In this document: positions 44,107 to 57,372 of the stretch, one piece after another
Layout of the letters: each line of letters starts with the position of its first letter
How positions within the stretch are numbered: position 1 is the stretch's first letter
The notes under the pieces: model-generated
What the model was told of the DNA's origin: nothing
The model's input: only the letters and a program-made list of their open reading frames with translations
Databases searched by the model: none
Assembly: GCA_048013815.1 (NCBI GenBank)
Contig: CM106586.1
Location: forward strand, 5,022,001 to 5,086,000
Origin: Setoptus koraiensis
Taxonomy: Eukaryota; Arthropoda
DNA: 64,000 bases
Direction: 5' to 3'
Position numbers and translations under genes: made by a program

Positions 44107-44115
44107 TATATAAAA
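44107..44115 (+). promoter_or_regulatory. TATA-like box of the zinc-finger gene
   Basis: TATATAAAA lies 62 bases before the ATG. A start about 30 bases downstream would leave a short leader. An in-frame stop at 44100-44102 shows the open frame does not extend upstream without splicing. Confidence 0.4.
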
Positions 44116-44168
44116 CAACGCAACACGACATAGCGCAACAATCCCATTTAGACACAACAAGCAAAATA

Positions 44169-47100
44169 ATGAATTCAACCGCCGGCGTCGCCACCAATGC
44201 CCCGAACGCCGCTGCCGAACCCGACGCCGTCGACGCCGCCCCGACCAACAGCGGCGAACCGCAAGCCAGCAGTAGCGGCAGCAGCAGCAACAACCAAAAT
44301 TCGACAAGCCTCATGGCGGTCGCGGCACAATTGTCGCTGCCCACGCCGCATTCGGCGGACACCATTCAGAGCCAGTTGAGACGACACTCAATGACTAATC
44401 CAGATGTCATTGGGCAACACATAACAAATATTATTAGCAGAAATTCAGCCATTGTTGGCGAATACAATCCCTGGAACAATCACAGAAAGAGCAGCGCCGG
44501 CAACAGTCAGTCGTCGAGTGCAAAACAGTCCTCATCGTCTGCTGCCGCTACATCATCCAATCATCATTCATTGGACCTGCAAAGCTCGTCCCTCAAGGGC
44601 TCAGACACACACAAAAATCAATCCTCAGCAACAAACAGAAAGAGATGGTCCACTCACACTAGCGGTATCTCGCCAACATCGTGCCAAACCAGCAATAGCA
44701 GCACTAGCGGCACCAGCAAGTATAGTCTAGGTGCCCAAAACAACTGCGCCAGCAACACCACCAATATCAACATCAATAATAATAGTGTAACAACAACAAC
44801 AGCAACAAGCAGCAACGCCAAGACACACAACAACAACAACAACAACCCACTGGACCAATATCCTAGAAAACTGTCCAGCGGTGCAGCCACTACACTTGCT
44901 AGCAAATATTCGACGCCCCCATACAGGCCGAACCAGCGCAAATCGTCCGTGACCACACTCAACCATCACAACCAGCATCATCATCCTCATCATAGGCATG
45001 CCAACAGCATGAGTCAAGAACAATTGATGCCCAACTCAAGCCAGCATCTTGCAGAGCTGGCCAAATTAGATACCGTCCTAAGAGGAGTTGGCGCAGCTCA
45101 AGACAACAAGCAACAACATGCAGCAATCAATAATAATTCCTCAAGTAGATATAATGACAACCATTTATTTGATCCATTCACACTAAGCAGACACAACACA
45201 CTGGACGCGTTCAGTCTGTCCGGTAACCAGCTAGACCAACGACAACAACTTATGCCCAGCTACAAATCAAGCGATGCCACGTGCAATCCAAGGGTGAGAC
45301 GAGCTGTCCGTAGATCTTTCCCCAGTATCTGCTGTTAGATTCCAGAAAATGACCAACGATCTCCCTTCTCTCTCCCTCTCTCTCTCTATGCCATCGTAAT
45401 CTCATTTTTCTCTCGCACAGGAACAACAACTCAGTCCAAAAGGCCTCAGCGATGCCAGTTCATTTTCTATTTTTCAAAACCATATTGACAACAAAGACAG
45501 AAGGTACGACTCAGCTGACAGCTCTAACAACAAATTTAGTAATCCGATCGATAGGAGATACAGCCTCAACAGTTACTCCATACCACCGGGAGCCTACCAC
45601 ATGGGTACCATGAACGGATTAGATCACGATAGTAGCCTCTTCTCCGACCAGATCACTTCGTACGCCTTGTGGAAGCTCAGACTTGAACAATTAGCCATGA
45701 TTAATCAACAGGCTTGTTATAAAAATAATCATTTGGTAGACTCATTTCATTTATCGACGCTCCAGTTGGACAATCCTTTCATGACTCAAAAGAGAGATAA
45801 CTCCATGATCTTAAATCAAAACCTCAACATGGATAGCCATTCATTTGATTCTATTAATTCTAATTCGTCTATTAACACAGAAAGCTCGCTCACCGCTAGA
45901 CACAATGATCAACCCATCAATTACAGAGAAACAAGTTCAAAGATTCACCAACCCAATCCCATCCTATTAGAGCAGCAAGCATTGAAAGTTTCGCAAGAAA
46001 TTGATGAGTCATTGATAAGAGATTTTCTAATTAATCTCCAAAACAATAGTAATAGAATTCCAAATCAATATCAACAACTCAACAACGATCATTTTGCGAA
46101 TTCATCAAATGGACACGAGTTGAAAAATTTCACCAATAGCTCATTAGACAATGGTTATCGCCACAAAACTGTAGCCGATAGTATAAGTAACAATGAAGAA
46201 TTATTTAAGGATTTTTCCTATATGAATAATCATCATCAAACGTTTGATACACCAAGCGAACGTAAGGCCCACTTCGACATCAATACTAATCCCATACATA
46301 TTTGTAAACTTTGTAGGACCATTTTCAGAAATCTTGATACACTTGTGGCTCATCAAGCACATTACTGTCGTTTGTCGGACCCTATTGGCAAATTTACACA
46401 AGATTCCATGTCCAATACACCAAAACCCTCTATAAACAATGATCTTTCCTCATCTTCTCAAAAAATAAGGAGAAACTCATCCGCCCTAGGTAATTAAGCA
46501 AAACAAAATGATTTCTCAAACTAAAAATGTTTCTCTAAGTTAGATGTCTAGCATAGTTATCAATAACTTTTATCATTTTTTCACCTAAATTTTTACTACT
46601 ATTCTGTATTAACAGGGGATCTAGCCGATAAGGTCAGAAATGTCTTTGTAACCAATGATAATGATCAACCAATGGATTTAAATTACAATGTAACCTCGCC
46701 AAGAAGGGTTTCAAAGTCCATCTCACCCACACAGTTATCTGGTGAGATAGATAGCCTCAAATCGTGCAATATCAATAGCGGACAAACTTCTATTTGTACG
46801 TCACCTACGAGTTCAATCAAGAATCAACCTAGCATACTGAAACAGCAACTTCTTGGACCTTGTGCCACTCCTGTTCAGTCTTTGCCTCCTAAAAAGCGCA
46901 AGATATCCGAGCCCAACCTCAAATTGGCGGGATTTCATGTGGGTCACACTAGCTCAACAAGCACGTCCATGATCAATAGAATTTCACCCGATCCGTCTCT
47001 TTTGAGAAGAAACGATGAGATAGAGCAAGGAATACCACGACAAGTATCCTGTGATAACTTCAATTCATTGATCAGGGAGAAACAATTGGAGGAGCATTGT

Positions 47101-47430
47101 GAGCTCGACCTATCTAGCAAGAGGGGTTCAAAAATAGAACTATCTATTAATGATGAAGGAGAGCTTGACAGTGACTTGTATGGTAGTGATATTTATAATA
47201 TCTCAAAGAAACAGTGTTCTCCAACTCGGAACACTCAAAGCCTAAGTTCAAATGTTCCTCTTACGAACGGTAAAAATAAGATATATTTGGAAAGGCACAA
47301 ACTAGATTTAACTCGACATTTGGATTCACAAAGGAATTCTGATTATATGCCCCACGTCTTGGATGTGTCAACTAGAATACATTTCCCTGAAAATCTACAA
47401 CTTCCCACATTGAAGGCAAACTCTGAGTAA
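44169..47430 (+). CDS. C2HC zinc-finger nuclear protein, HIVEP/schnurri-like (tentative)
   Basis: Three exons (44169-45293, 45421-46489 and 46616-47430) join in frame with GT-AG introns to give 1002 residues. Exon 1 codes Ser/Asn/His-rich, probably disordered sequence with ISRNSAIVGEYNPWNNHRKS. Exon 2 carries RRYSLNSYSIPPGAYH and, near its end, one finger CKLCRTIFRNLDTLVAHQ then AHYC, spaced C-x2-C-x12-H-x4-C. This matches the spacing of the lone central C2HC finger of HIVEP/schnurri proteins. Exon 3 has PMDLN (CtBP-motif-like) and PPKKRKI, a strong nuclear localisation signal. The paired C2H2 fingers that define HIVEP proteins and bind DNA are not in this window. The protein could therefore be a reduced paralogue, a central fragment, or another C2HC family such as FOG. 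Known schnurri proteins act as transcription cofactors in BMP signalling; a role here is inferred. Confidence 0.75.
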
Positions 47431-48241
47431 GAGGTGTCAATGGTTAATAAGATTGCTTAGCTAAATCTATTACTGGCACCAAACCGAGTCCTAGAATTTT
47501 TCCGTTATCGAGAGTTAAACGATTCCGGTGAGAATTGCGACTCTAAGTTGTGAATTGATTATACACTAGGATTTTAAATTAAAAAAAATATGCCAAGTCG
47601 GGAGCGCCGACGATTGATCAATCAGGATTATATTTTCACGTTTTCGGCGCTTTTTATAAGACCTAGTTTGACCTATTTACTCGTTGGCTCAACTATGTGA
47701 CTGTTTTTTGATCGACCGTTTCATGCTTAACACGTTTTTTAGTGATATCGGTCTCTCGCCTCTGAATGTTGAAACCGAAGCATTACAAATACCAGGAATA
47801 AGATGTTGGACTGGTTGTTGTCGGTCATGGTTCAGCTCGGTGGGTATATGAACTCAGATAATAACAATGAAAAGTCTAGAGCTTGGATGAGAGCATATAA
47901 AGATGCAACTCAATTGAATTGTGATAAAAATTATTGCTAATATAATATTTATCATGTATGTTTAGTTATCTACTGAAAACATCTAGTCATTGCAGACCTT
48001 AAGTGCAGACCATATGAAGAAGAAGAGAAATAGAGATAAAAATCAAAAATTAGAAGTTGATTGTCTGTGGTTGTTCTGATATTTGGATAGATAATCGTTG
48101 TATCAATTAATTATTGTGCAACAATAGTATTATCTGTGTAAATATACCATTTAGATAAGAAATTCTTAATAAATATATTTTTTCTTCAGCAAGAGGGGAA
48201 GAGAGACAGAGAGTGGTGACATCGCGGCAACTTGAAATAAA
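47431..48241 (+). other. 3' untranslated region of the zinc-finger gene
   Basis: AT-rich DNA after the stop with no further coding frame. Polyadenylation signals occur at 48168 and 48236. Composition returns to the repeat-rich type beyond about 48.6 kb. Confidence 0.6.
48168..48173 (+). terminator. Likely polyadenylation signal of the zinc-finger gene
   Basis: AATAAATATATT about 740 bases after the stop. A second AATAAA at 48236-48241 is an alternative. Confidence 0.45.
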
Positions 48242-50080
48242 TGTCAATTGAAATGTTTGATTGAAAATGTGATTAGCACTTCTACTACTGTTTTCGGGGC
48301 AAATTTTGATGCCATCTTAAGTTATATAACGTTAGTGTAGTTTTGTTGTGAGTCTCAGCATCTATTTGATGGATAATGAGAGCCCGGCAAGAATCTATTG
48401 CGATTTGTTACTCTCAGTTTATAGTATATGGTTTACAGTCATTCCTTTAGAACGAGGATCTTGTAAGTTGATTGCGGCAAGCAAAAAGAAGGCACATCAT
48501 GGCATATCTTTCTTTTTATCTAATCTCTAAAACAATTAATTAGTTTCATTAGTTTTACCATTAGCAGACTGTGCAGACCATTAATGACATGCCATAATAT
48601 GTGATAATTTTGGTAAGAGCAGAATGAGGCTGGGACCGTCGCGAAGTTTTATTGCTCTGCCGATAGTTATGGCTACTGACAGAGCTGCCTGAAGGCCGCC
48701 ACTGGTCATGGAGTGATTTACATGAGGAAGCAGTGATGTGGCTGACCACAGAGGGCACTGTCCATGAGAGAGCGATGTTGGCACAACGGTGTCGAAGCAA
48801 CACCGATCAAGGACAGATCGATACAACCAGTGATTTCATGGTGTGTCAGCATTTTACAGAGTAAGAGTGTGTGATATTTTCACACAAATTGATCATAACA
48901 ACAGGTGAAATTATCGAGCGTGAATTGACAACCACTGCTGCCTGTGAGCTATCAGTTCCAGTCAGTTCGGATCGGATCCTATTCGGTGCGATCGAATGGT
49001 TTCGGATGCGATCATATATCATTAAATTATGTATTACGTAACCGTAGGTGTTTGCATTGGAACAGGTCAAGAGTTGTCGCTCGGACTGGAGTATGTGGAC
49101 GGCCCATTGAGACACACCATTCTGACCAGACGTTGCAAGCGCACTACAACATCAACTTGTAATAATGGTGATAATAAAAGCTTACCTGCTGGCGGCCATA
49201 ATGACCCAGGTTGGTGAGTAGCAGCGCCGGGATAGGCGCGAAAGTGTTTACCGAAGCGATAATGTGCATGCGATGTTGTCACTCACAATTATCTCAGTGT
49301 CACTCGAGCATCCTGTCGCTGGGCCGAAAGTCGGCCAAGAAAATCATCGATGCATGCACAAAATTCACATATGTGTGTCCATTACAAATTTCCACTGGCT
49401 GACCGTCAGTTGGCTACCTGTTGGTTGTCGCAATGGCTTGCGAATGGTTCACATGTCGTCGGCACTATTTCTTGCGCAGCCTCGAGAGCCCGGAGAGCCC
49501 GGAGAGCCTAGAGAGCCGCTGCAGCAGTCATAAAGCGCAGCAGTAGAATGTTTGGACAGTTTTGTTGTGTAATAACAATTGTCGTTACGCCGTTTCACCT
49601 GCCGCCCGTTTTGGCTAGCGGCGGTGTGTTGTCCGGTGGTTGCCGGCACATTCTACACCGGACTGGACAGAGGCGGGCCAGGCGAGCCGGGCGACTATCA
49701 ATCAAAAGTGGCGATCGCCATGACGACGACAATAATTAGTCGGTAATGTCGTCGTAATGTTGGCACGTTAATGAATCGCTAGTGGCTGCCAGCGAGTAGC
49801 AGCGACTAGCAGCGACTAGCACACGAGAGGCCAAATTGTTGCGAGTCGGGGACACACAAGAATCTGGCGTGCAAATTGTGTTTAGTGTTCGAGCGCAACA
49901 GTTTCGTTTGATTGGCGCACCAGTGTCGTACGCGAACCGGTGCGCCGCGCCGCGCGAACAACGACAGGTGAGCAACGACAGGTGAATAGCAGCATCATTT
50001 TGCAGCCTGTTGACGGTGTGTGCAGATGAAGACATTGTGCTGCCGGCGCATAATGGGCCAGTTTGAGCATGCTGCCGCTC

Positions 50081-50116
<36 letters not shown>
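50081..50116. repeat. ATG trinucleotide microsatellite
   Basis: Twelve uninterrupted ATG units. Confidence 0.95.
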
Positions 50117-50770
50117 TGATCTGTTCCAGAGACACATTTCACGTTATCATTACGGCAGTGTTACAATGTGAGTTGTATTTGTTTAATGCTCGATGATAAC
50201 CGTTGCAATTGGTTTGCGCCGCCTCGAAAATGGCCGCCGCTCGCTGCCCACCGACCATTAATACCACTATTAATAGCAACGGCAACCGCAACAAGCGCAC
50301 CACCAGCACCACCAGCATCAACGGCAACAACAGCGGCAACAGCGGCAACAGCGGCAACAGCGGCAACAACAACGGCGCAACAGGTGAACTGGCCAGCGAG
50401 GAATGCGCGCCGGCTCGTTAGCGAGTTGTTGGCCTGTTGCGAGCAACAATGTGATTGAATCATATTCATCATGGCCAGCGCCATGAGCACGTATGCCGAT
50501 GATAGAATCTTTTCTTTTATGCCTCATTTATGCACATGGCAACATTTAAACTTTATGATTGATCGGTGCCGGCCAATGTCGGATTTGCCACTTGTTTCGC
50601 TTCTCGAGTCGTTCGAGTTGTTCGCTGCTCTCTGTTCGCTGTTTTGTGTTCGTTGTTCGAGCTGTTCGCGCCGCTCGAGCCGCTCGAGTTGGCGCGGTGG
50701 CTTCGCGGCGGCTCAGCAGTCGGCTCGGCTGGGCCGTTGCCGCAGCTTGCAGCCCTCGTCCGAGCCGGCC

Positions 50771-50830
50771 TCCGATCATCAGAGTCCGATCATCAGAGTC
50801 CGATCATCAGAGTCTGATCATCAGAGTCTG
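50771..50830. repeat. 14-bp minisatellite, about four units
   Basis: TCCGATCATCAGAG units; the last two read TCTGATCATCAGAG. The core CTGATCATCAG is nearly palindromic. Confidence 0.9.
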
Positions 50831-51068
50831 ATGTGACTCAAATCATCGAGCTGGCCTTTCGTTTGAGCGGGCGCTCTCATGATGAGAGTCTCACGCGGAC
50901 GTCGCAACGTCGGCCGGAGCGAGCGCAACAATGTAAAAGGCGCCATTATAATCGCTTGATATATTTGATCGTCATCTGACACACAGCGCTCTTTGTTATA
51001 GTTATCTCACATGCGGTTACATACTTGCTAGTTACATGTAGCATGTATTAAATGGTTGCGTCGCATTA

Positions 51069-51115
51069 TGTGGCCGCATCTCGCCGTGGCCGCATCTCGC
51101 TGTGGCCGCATCTCG
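51069..51115. repeat. 16-bp minisatellite, three units
   Basis: TGTGGCCGCATCTCGC with single-base changes. Confidence 0.85.
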
Positions 51116-52430
51116 GCACTCGTGGGCAGTGCGTATGGCCAGTGTGGCACTTGTGAGTCACAGGTTGCGATGCTGGCGAGAATTGCGAGCATCGCCGGAC
51201 AGGTAGTTGGCATTAACATTGAATGCTGGTCGCTGCTGCTGTTGCTGTTGCCGCTGTTGCCGCTGTTGCTGCTGCTGCTGTTGTTGTCGAATGGGGCAAC
51301 AAGTGGCTACTCCTACGCCACTTGACTGGCAGCCACTAATGGGCCATGATGAGCACTGTCAGTGGCGTCTGTCGGGCCAGCAGCAGCAGGCGCGTTTGAT
51401 TTGATTGAGCTCGTCTAATTATAATGGCCACAACAAGCATCATCTTAATCACGGCTGCGTCGTTTTGATCGCGTCGCCGTCTCGCGCGCTCCGATCGACG
51501 ATTGTTCACACAAGCTGTTGATGTTGTTGTTGCTGTTGTTGTTGCCGCTGTCGGGCAACGATTAAATTCTCTGGTTGCAGGCGCATTGTGCAACCAGACG
51601 GTGCGCATGTTGAGTGGTTTAGCCGGCAGCAACAATCAACAGGTTAATGAGTTGTTGCGGCCAGTCGCTGTGCAATAATTGGCGCATTGGCAATATTTGT
51701 TTCCAGTTCGATTCATCATGGCCACTCGTTGCCTGTGCCGGCCAGATTATGCGGCTCTCGCTCTCGATGAGCGACTCTTAACTTATCTCTCATTGGCGCT
51801 GCCGTTGTTGTTGCTCTCGGCTGGTTGCTCGTTGGCCGTGGCTCGATGCTTGTTGCTCGTTGCTTGTCGGTGTCGGTAAGCACTGGGCGATAATCCGTCG
51901 GCTACCGATAAGCTGGCCACGCTAAGGCCACGCCAATTGATATGACGCAACAAGAGCCAACGAGAGCCAACAAAAGCCAACATGTTGTTGTTAGTTGGCA
52001 GCGGCGCTCGCAGTGGCGCTAGTGGGCTCGTCCAACATTTTGTTAGTAACAAGTAACAGACAATTGGTGCCAATATGGCGCATATGGGGCCCGATGGCGC
52101 TTGTTGGCGCTGCACGAAATGTCATCAGCATGCACCAGAATCGCCCATGCTGATCATGTTGAGACTTGGCCGCTAGTCGCATCGTTGCAGCTCGACAGCG
52201 CTGCAAACAGGCACTTGTGGCGACGGATAATTGATTGTCATAATTGTTTGCAGCAGCGCACTGCGCTCGTGCGGCACGAGTCGTGCGTCGTGTGCGTCGG
52301 GTGCGTCGTGTGCGTCGGGTGCGAGCTTGGCAACCAGAGTCAACGCGCGAGTGGCAACACGTGCGAGCAAATATTATTAGAGTGGCACGCATGAACGATA
52401 ATAATGGGCCGCTGTGTTGTGATGGTCGCA

Positions 52431-52494
52431 CTGTGACACTGTCAGACTGACAGTGACTGTCGGACTGACAGTCACTGTCAAAGTGACAGTGTCT
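52431..52494. repeat. Interleaved palindromes of CTGTCAC/GTGACAG
   Basis: The words CTGTCAGACTGACAG, GTGACTGTCGGACTGACAGT and GTCACTGTCAAAGTGACAG overlap, so several alternative hairpins can form. Confidence 0.8.
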
Positions 52495-53467
52495 GTGCTC
52501 GCTGTCGAATCGCAAACGCGAGCCAGCGAGAGCCTCTCGCCGGCATGTAGTCGCAGCCACGTTGTTGCCAGTTGGCCAGTTGTTGCAGGCGAGTTGTCGC
52601 ATTTCCGATTGTTTGCGGCTGTGCGTTCGCCACTGACTCTCGCGAGCGCTGCTGGCCAGCGGAATGCGCTGGCTGGACGTGGCCTGAGGGGGCCAGTGCG
52701 TGGCGAGTAGCGCACATATTTGTTCAATCGCACTTGTGCGCCGCACGTTATCCGTTGGCGCTCAGCGTCGCTAATCAACGAGCCCGGCAAGTGATTGTTG
52801 TTTGCATGTCGGCGCACTGGCTGATTGGTTGTGGCCGCAGTCTGCCGAGCATCCACCAATCGGCAACAACCAACCACCAAAAGGCAACAACCGGCAACAA
52901 GCAATCAAGCAACGAGCAATCGGGCGCAGAGCGACGTGAAACAAGCGCGACGAGATGATTATTGGTCCATTTTGGGCCGTCGCTTGCAGCATGTCGATAC
53001 CAACAAGAACGGTAATTGATCTCCGGCGCGCTCACCGCCGACGATCGTCCACTGGACAGTCGATAGTATCCACTCAGTCGATAGTATCCACTGGACGGTA
53101 CCCGTTGGACGGTATCCACTGGACAGTGTGCAGTCGTCGGCAGACACAATTGGCACTGTCCGAGAATCGCCACTGAGATGCGAGTCACCGTCCACGAGCT
53201 GCTGGCTAGCTCGTCCGCCGCTCACTTATAACGGCGGCCGGTTGGCCCGTGCGCCGCACGGTGCGCGCTGGGCACCGTGCGGTATTTCCATTTGTATATA
53301 TTTGTATGTATTTAAATGTATTTATTTGTGGCGCTCATGTGGGCCGCTTGGCGTCGCCGGGCCACATGAGCCACCGAGCGCCGTCAAGTGGCGCATGCGA
53401 TGGCGCGCCGGACAGGCACCACCAATCGATCATTGACAAGCTGCCCGATTGTGCTCGTTGGGGCTCG

Positions 53468-53532
53468 CTCATTGAGCTCATTGGGCTCACTGGGCTCACT
53501 GGGCTCACTGGGCTCACTGAGCTCACTGAGCT
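53468..53532. repeat. 10-bp minisatellite, about six units
   Basis: CTCACTGGGC units, grading to CTCACTGAGC at the right end. Confidence 0.9.
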
Positions 53533-56199
53533 AGCGGCCGCTGCGAGCCGGTGGCCGCGCACCGACCGGCCGCGCACTCACGAGGCACTCACAAGGCACT
53601 CACAAGGCACTCAGTGGCCATCAATCAAGCGGGCGAGCCAACGGGCCGGCGGCCGGCGTGTGAACGTCGCTCGGGGCTGTGCCACCGAACGCCAATCAGC
53701 GCCAACAAATCAGCAACAACCGGCCGGCAGCAGCCAGCGGCAACCGGCGGCAACCGGCGGCAACCAACCGACAACAAATCAATAACGAACCCACAACAAA
53801 CCGACAACAACAACCGACAACAACAGACCGACGACAACAACAAACCGGCGACAACAACAACAACAGCAGCAACAACAACGACAACAACAACGGGCCGCAA
53901 AACAAATCAGCGCCGCCAGCAAGTGCCAGCCAGCGACACGCAAAGACAAAGCGGCCAACGGCGGCCAGCGGCAGCGGGCCGGCGAGCCAGTGCCGCGGGC
54001 CCGAGCATCGAGCCGCCAGTGCGCGCGAGAGCGCGCTGACCGCGCCCTCGGAAGTGGCCACTTTCGGCTCGCCGGAACGAATGCGCGATCGAATGCCGTT
54101 CGCGCTGCGCGGCGTGTCACCAACACGGTGTCGGGTATGCTACCTGTGCGTGGTTATTTTCTCTTGTGAGAGTCGCACAGCGCTCAACTCTTGCCACTCA
54201 CCTGTTGCCGGCTGTTGGCGACGCGAGCGCCACCACTAGCGACAGTGGAGACTCTCGAGTTGAGACTCGCAAGTTGAGACTCTCAGGTTGAGGGTGTCGA
54301 GCGGACGGTCGCCGCTGTCGTTAGGACGGTCGCCAGTCGGAGCGGCAGCCGCCGACTCAACGGGTTCTCGGAGCGACCCGCGTCGCCCGACCGGCCGCGC
54401 GCCACGCAGCCATAAATTAGCCGCTCGCCAGCGTCCAGTCGGCAGCGTCCAGTTGGCCGTGTTTGTTTTGCAGTTGACAGTCGCCACTCTCGCCGCTGCA
54501 CTCTCGATCGATGCACCGCGCACCGTGCACCGATGCACCGCGCACCAGTCCGAAATGGACCGAGGCACCGGCTCGAATGGACGGGCGCACCAGTTCGATT
54601 CGGACTGTTCGAATGCGGCGATGCGCCGGCCGCCGTGCAGCGGCGACCGGCCGAGCGCGGACGCGACTCGCCACCGATGACAGTGCCTGCGACAGGCCGA
54701 TAAGCAGGCATAAATAAATAAATGGGCGATAACGCCGATAATGCGCTCGGTGCCGTCGCATTCTATCGTAGCCGGCACCGCATGCGCCCGCTGCCCGCGA
54801 TCGGCCGCTTATCCGATCTTCGGACTCGCTTATTCGATCTCCGTCCGCCCGTCCGATCGCCAAATCGTCCGATCGCCGGATCGTCCGCTCGTCGGACTGG
54901 CCGCGCGACCGCCAGCCACTGGCCAACTGGCCGCTAATCAAGTTGCGCTCCGCGGCGCAGCGGCCGGCACCGCGAGCGAGGCCATAAATTAAGCGAGCGA
55001 CGGCTCATAAAGACGTCACACGGCAGCCACGTCTCAGCGCGCCGGAGCCATTGTTGTCAGCTGTGGCCGAGCCTTGCGCGATTGTTTGCGTTCGGGGTTC
55101 GGCGTTCGTCGCGAGCGTTCGGCGTTCCGCGTTCCGCGCTGCTCGCTGGTCGCGAGAGTCCGGCGCTAAACGATAAACGATAAACGATAAATGACTTTCC
55201 ATAAATGAGTGTCGCACTCGCAATTGAGCGGCCAATTGCCGGGCAGAGCGGATTGAGCGAGCCGACGCGCCAACCCGAAGCGTTGAAGGCAGCCGGCGCA
55301 GCCGACAGCAGAAGCCAACGTGGGCCAATATTGACCACCGCTGGCCGCATATCGGCGCGATTGGCCGTGCGGCCAGAAAAATGCCTGTGCCATGCGGCGA
55401 ATGTGGCGCATATCGCGCCGCACGGACAAACACACAAGCTCACCTGTGTCAACAGGCGCTTGTTGACCGTGGGCGCGCCGAGTTAATTCGTCGCGCCGGG
55501 TGACAGTCGGTTCAGTTGGCCGCTTGGTGCAGTTGGCGAGCAGTTGTTGTGGACGCCAACAGCCGAATTTGCCACTGGCCAACGCGAATCGTTTGCCAGT
55601 GGCGAGCGGCCAACAATCAGCGATTATTGTTATCGGTGTACCCACTGTTTACGCTCAACAAGTCAATTGGCCAATTGACAGTCGTCGGATTAGTTTACCT
55701 GGCGCAACGGCCGTTGCGCCAGGTAAACGCCGGAACAGCGAGCAATCGATTTATCGCTGTTGATTATTCGTTTATTTTCAGCGTTTATTATTTATGCCGT
55801 CGCCGCGGTCGCCGCCGCTGGTCACCGCTGGTCACCGCCGCCGCTGATAGCCACTGGTGGCCTGTGGCCAGTGTGACTCACACTGATCACGCAGTTTGTG
55901 TGACTGTGGCCAGTTGGGGGCGCTTGCTTGTGCGGCGTGGCAAATCACCTGTCGCTATCATTACGTAATATTGCATGGCCCGGCGCGCCTGGCACACGGG
56001 TGAGTGGCGCAATACTGCGAGCAGTGTCGTGGTAACAGGTAGTGGTCAGCGGGCTCTTGTTGGCCCACAGATGGCGCGCGCTGGCCGCCAATCTGCTCGT
56101 GGCCGGACCGGCAGCAATGGCAAAGTGGATCGACAGCCAACTGAGTCAGCAGTGGAGCGAATCGATGGCGACCGAGTCGAAGGAGCGCAAAGAGACGCA

Positions 56200-56275
56200 C
56201 AACACCAACGAAACGCGCAACAGCGACGAAACGCACAACAGCGACGACACGCACAACAGCGACGACACGCAAGGA
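56200..56275. repeat. 18-bp minisatellite, about four units
   Basis: CGCACAACAGCGACGACA-type units with A/C and A/G changes. Confidence 0.85.
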
Positions 56276-57277
56276 ACGTGAAGAAACGCGAGCGACGCAA
56301 AGAAACGCGATATGAGCCGTGGATGCGAAGGCGCAATCAGCGATTGCACAATCGGCGAACGCGCAATCGGCGAACGCGAACATGGCGTGATGGCGCAATG
56401 CAAACACGCGACGACACAACGCGTGTCAGCATGTTGCGCGCATTGTTGAGATCGATGGGAGCCGCCGGTGAGAAAATATCCAATATCGATGGCCTTTTTG
56501 CAACACTGACACTGCGCTGCTGACACTGCGCTGCTGACACTGCAACAATGACACGGCAACAATGACACTGCGACATTGATACTGCAACATTGATAGCGCC
56601 ACACTGATACCGTATGGCACCGATACTGTGCGCCAGTAATGACAACAAAATGGCAGCGGCCATCGTTGACAGCGGCGGCCGGCTACAATTGGCCACTGCG
56701 GGCCCCGATTGGGCTGAGCAGCCCAACTGCGAGCAGGGGCCCAATTGCGAGCAGGAGCCCAATGGCGAGTAGAGACCGAACTGCGAGGAGACATCGAACT
56801 GCGAGGAGACATCGAACTGCGAGGAGAGGCCCGAGTCGAAGGAGAAGTGCGCTAATTTGCATACTAATACCGATAATAAGGCACTAATGCCAACGCTGAT
56901 ACTAATGCCGATATTTATGTATTTGTGCGCATTAATGGTGCGTGTTTGTTTGGCGACGCGGCCCCCGTCGCCCTAATACCAACACAGCACAATCACCGTG
57001 CCACAGTGTTGCTAATGGGCAATCTGGTGGCTCTCGCAGCGTCGCTCAACTCATTTTAATATGATATCAACGATAGTATCAATTTGGTATTATGCCATCG
57101 CAATGCCATCGCAACGCTATCGAGGGCTGCCTATGCGCGCCTAGCGTGCGAGCCCAAGTCGCGCAAAAGTCGCAAACATTCATCAGCATAATGCCCGCTG
57201 TATGAGAAGTTATATGAGAAGTGTGTTGGTGCGTTGCGCAACATCCGGCCCAGCCGAGGCGGACATTGAGCGCGAAA

Positions 57278-57372
57278 TTGCGCAAAATCGATCGACGAAA
57301 CTGCGCGAAATCGATCGACGAAACTGCGCGAAATCGATCGACGAAACTGCGCGAAATCGATCGACGAAACTG
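57278..57372. repeat. 23-bp minisatellite, four units
   Basis: CTGCGCGAAATCGATCGACG plus AAA, perfect in the last three units. It is followed by a T-run. Each unit contains the palindrome CGATCG. Confidence 0.95.

Noticed and set aside
50161-51325. Leu/Ala- or Thr-rich frames
   Set aside because: They come from GCAACAACGG and CTGTTG repeats; the apparent membrane segments are artefacts of the repeat.
57278-57372. CRISPR-like array
   Set aside because: Units are head-to-tail with no spacers. It is a minisatellite in eukaryotic DNA, as are those at 33365, 38561 and 43677.
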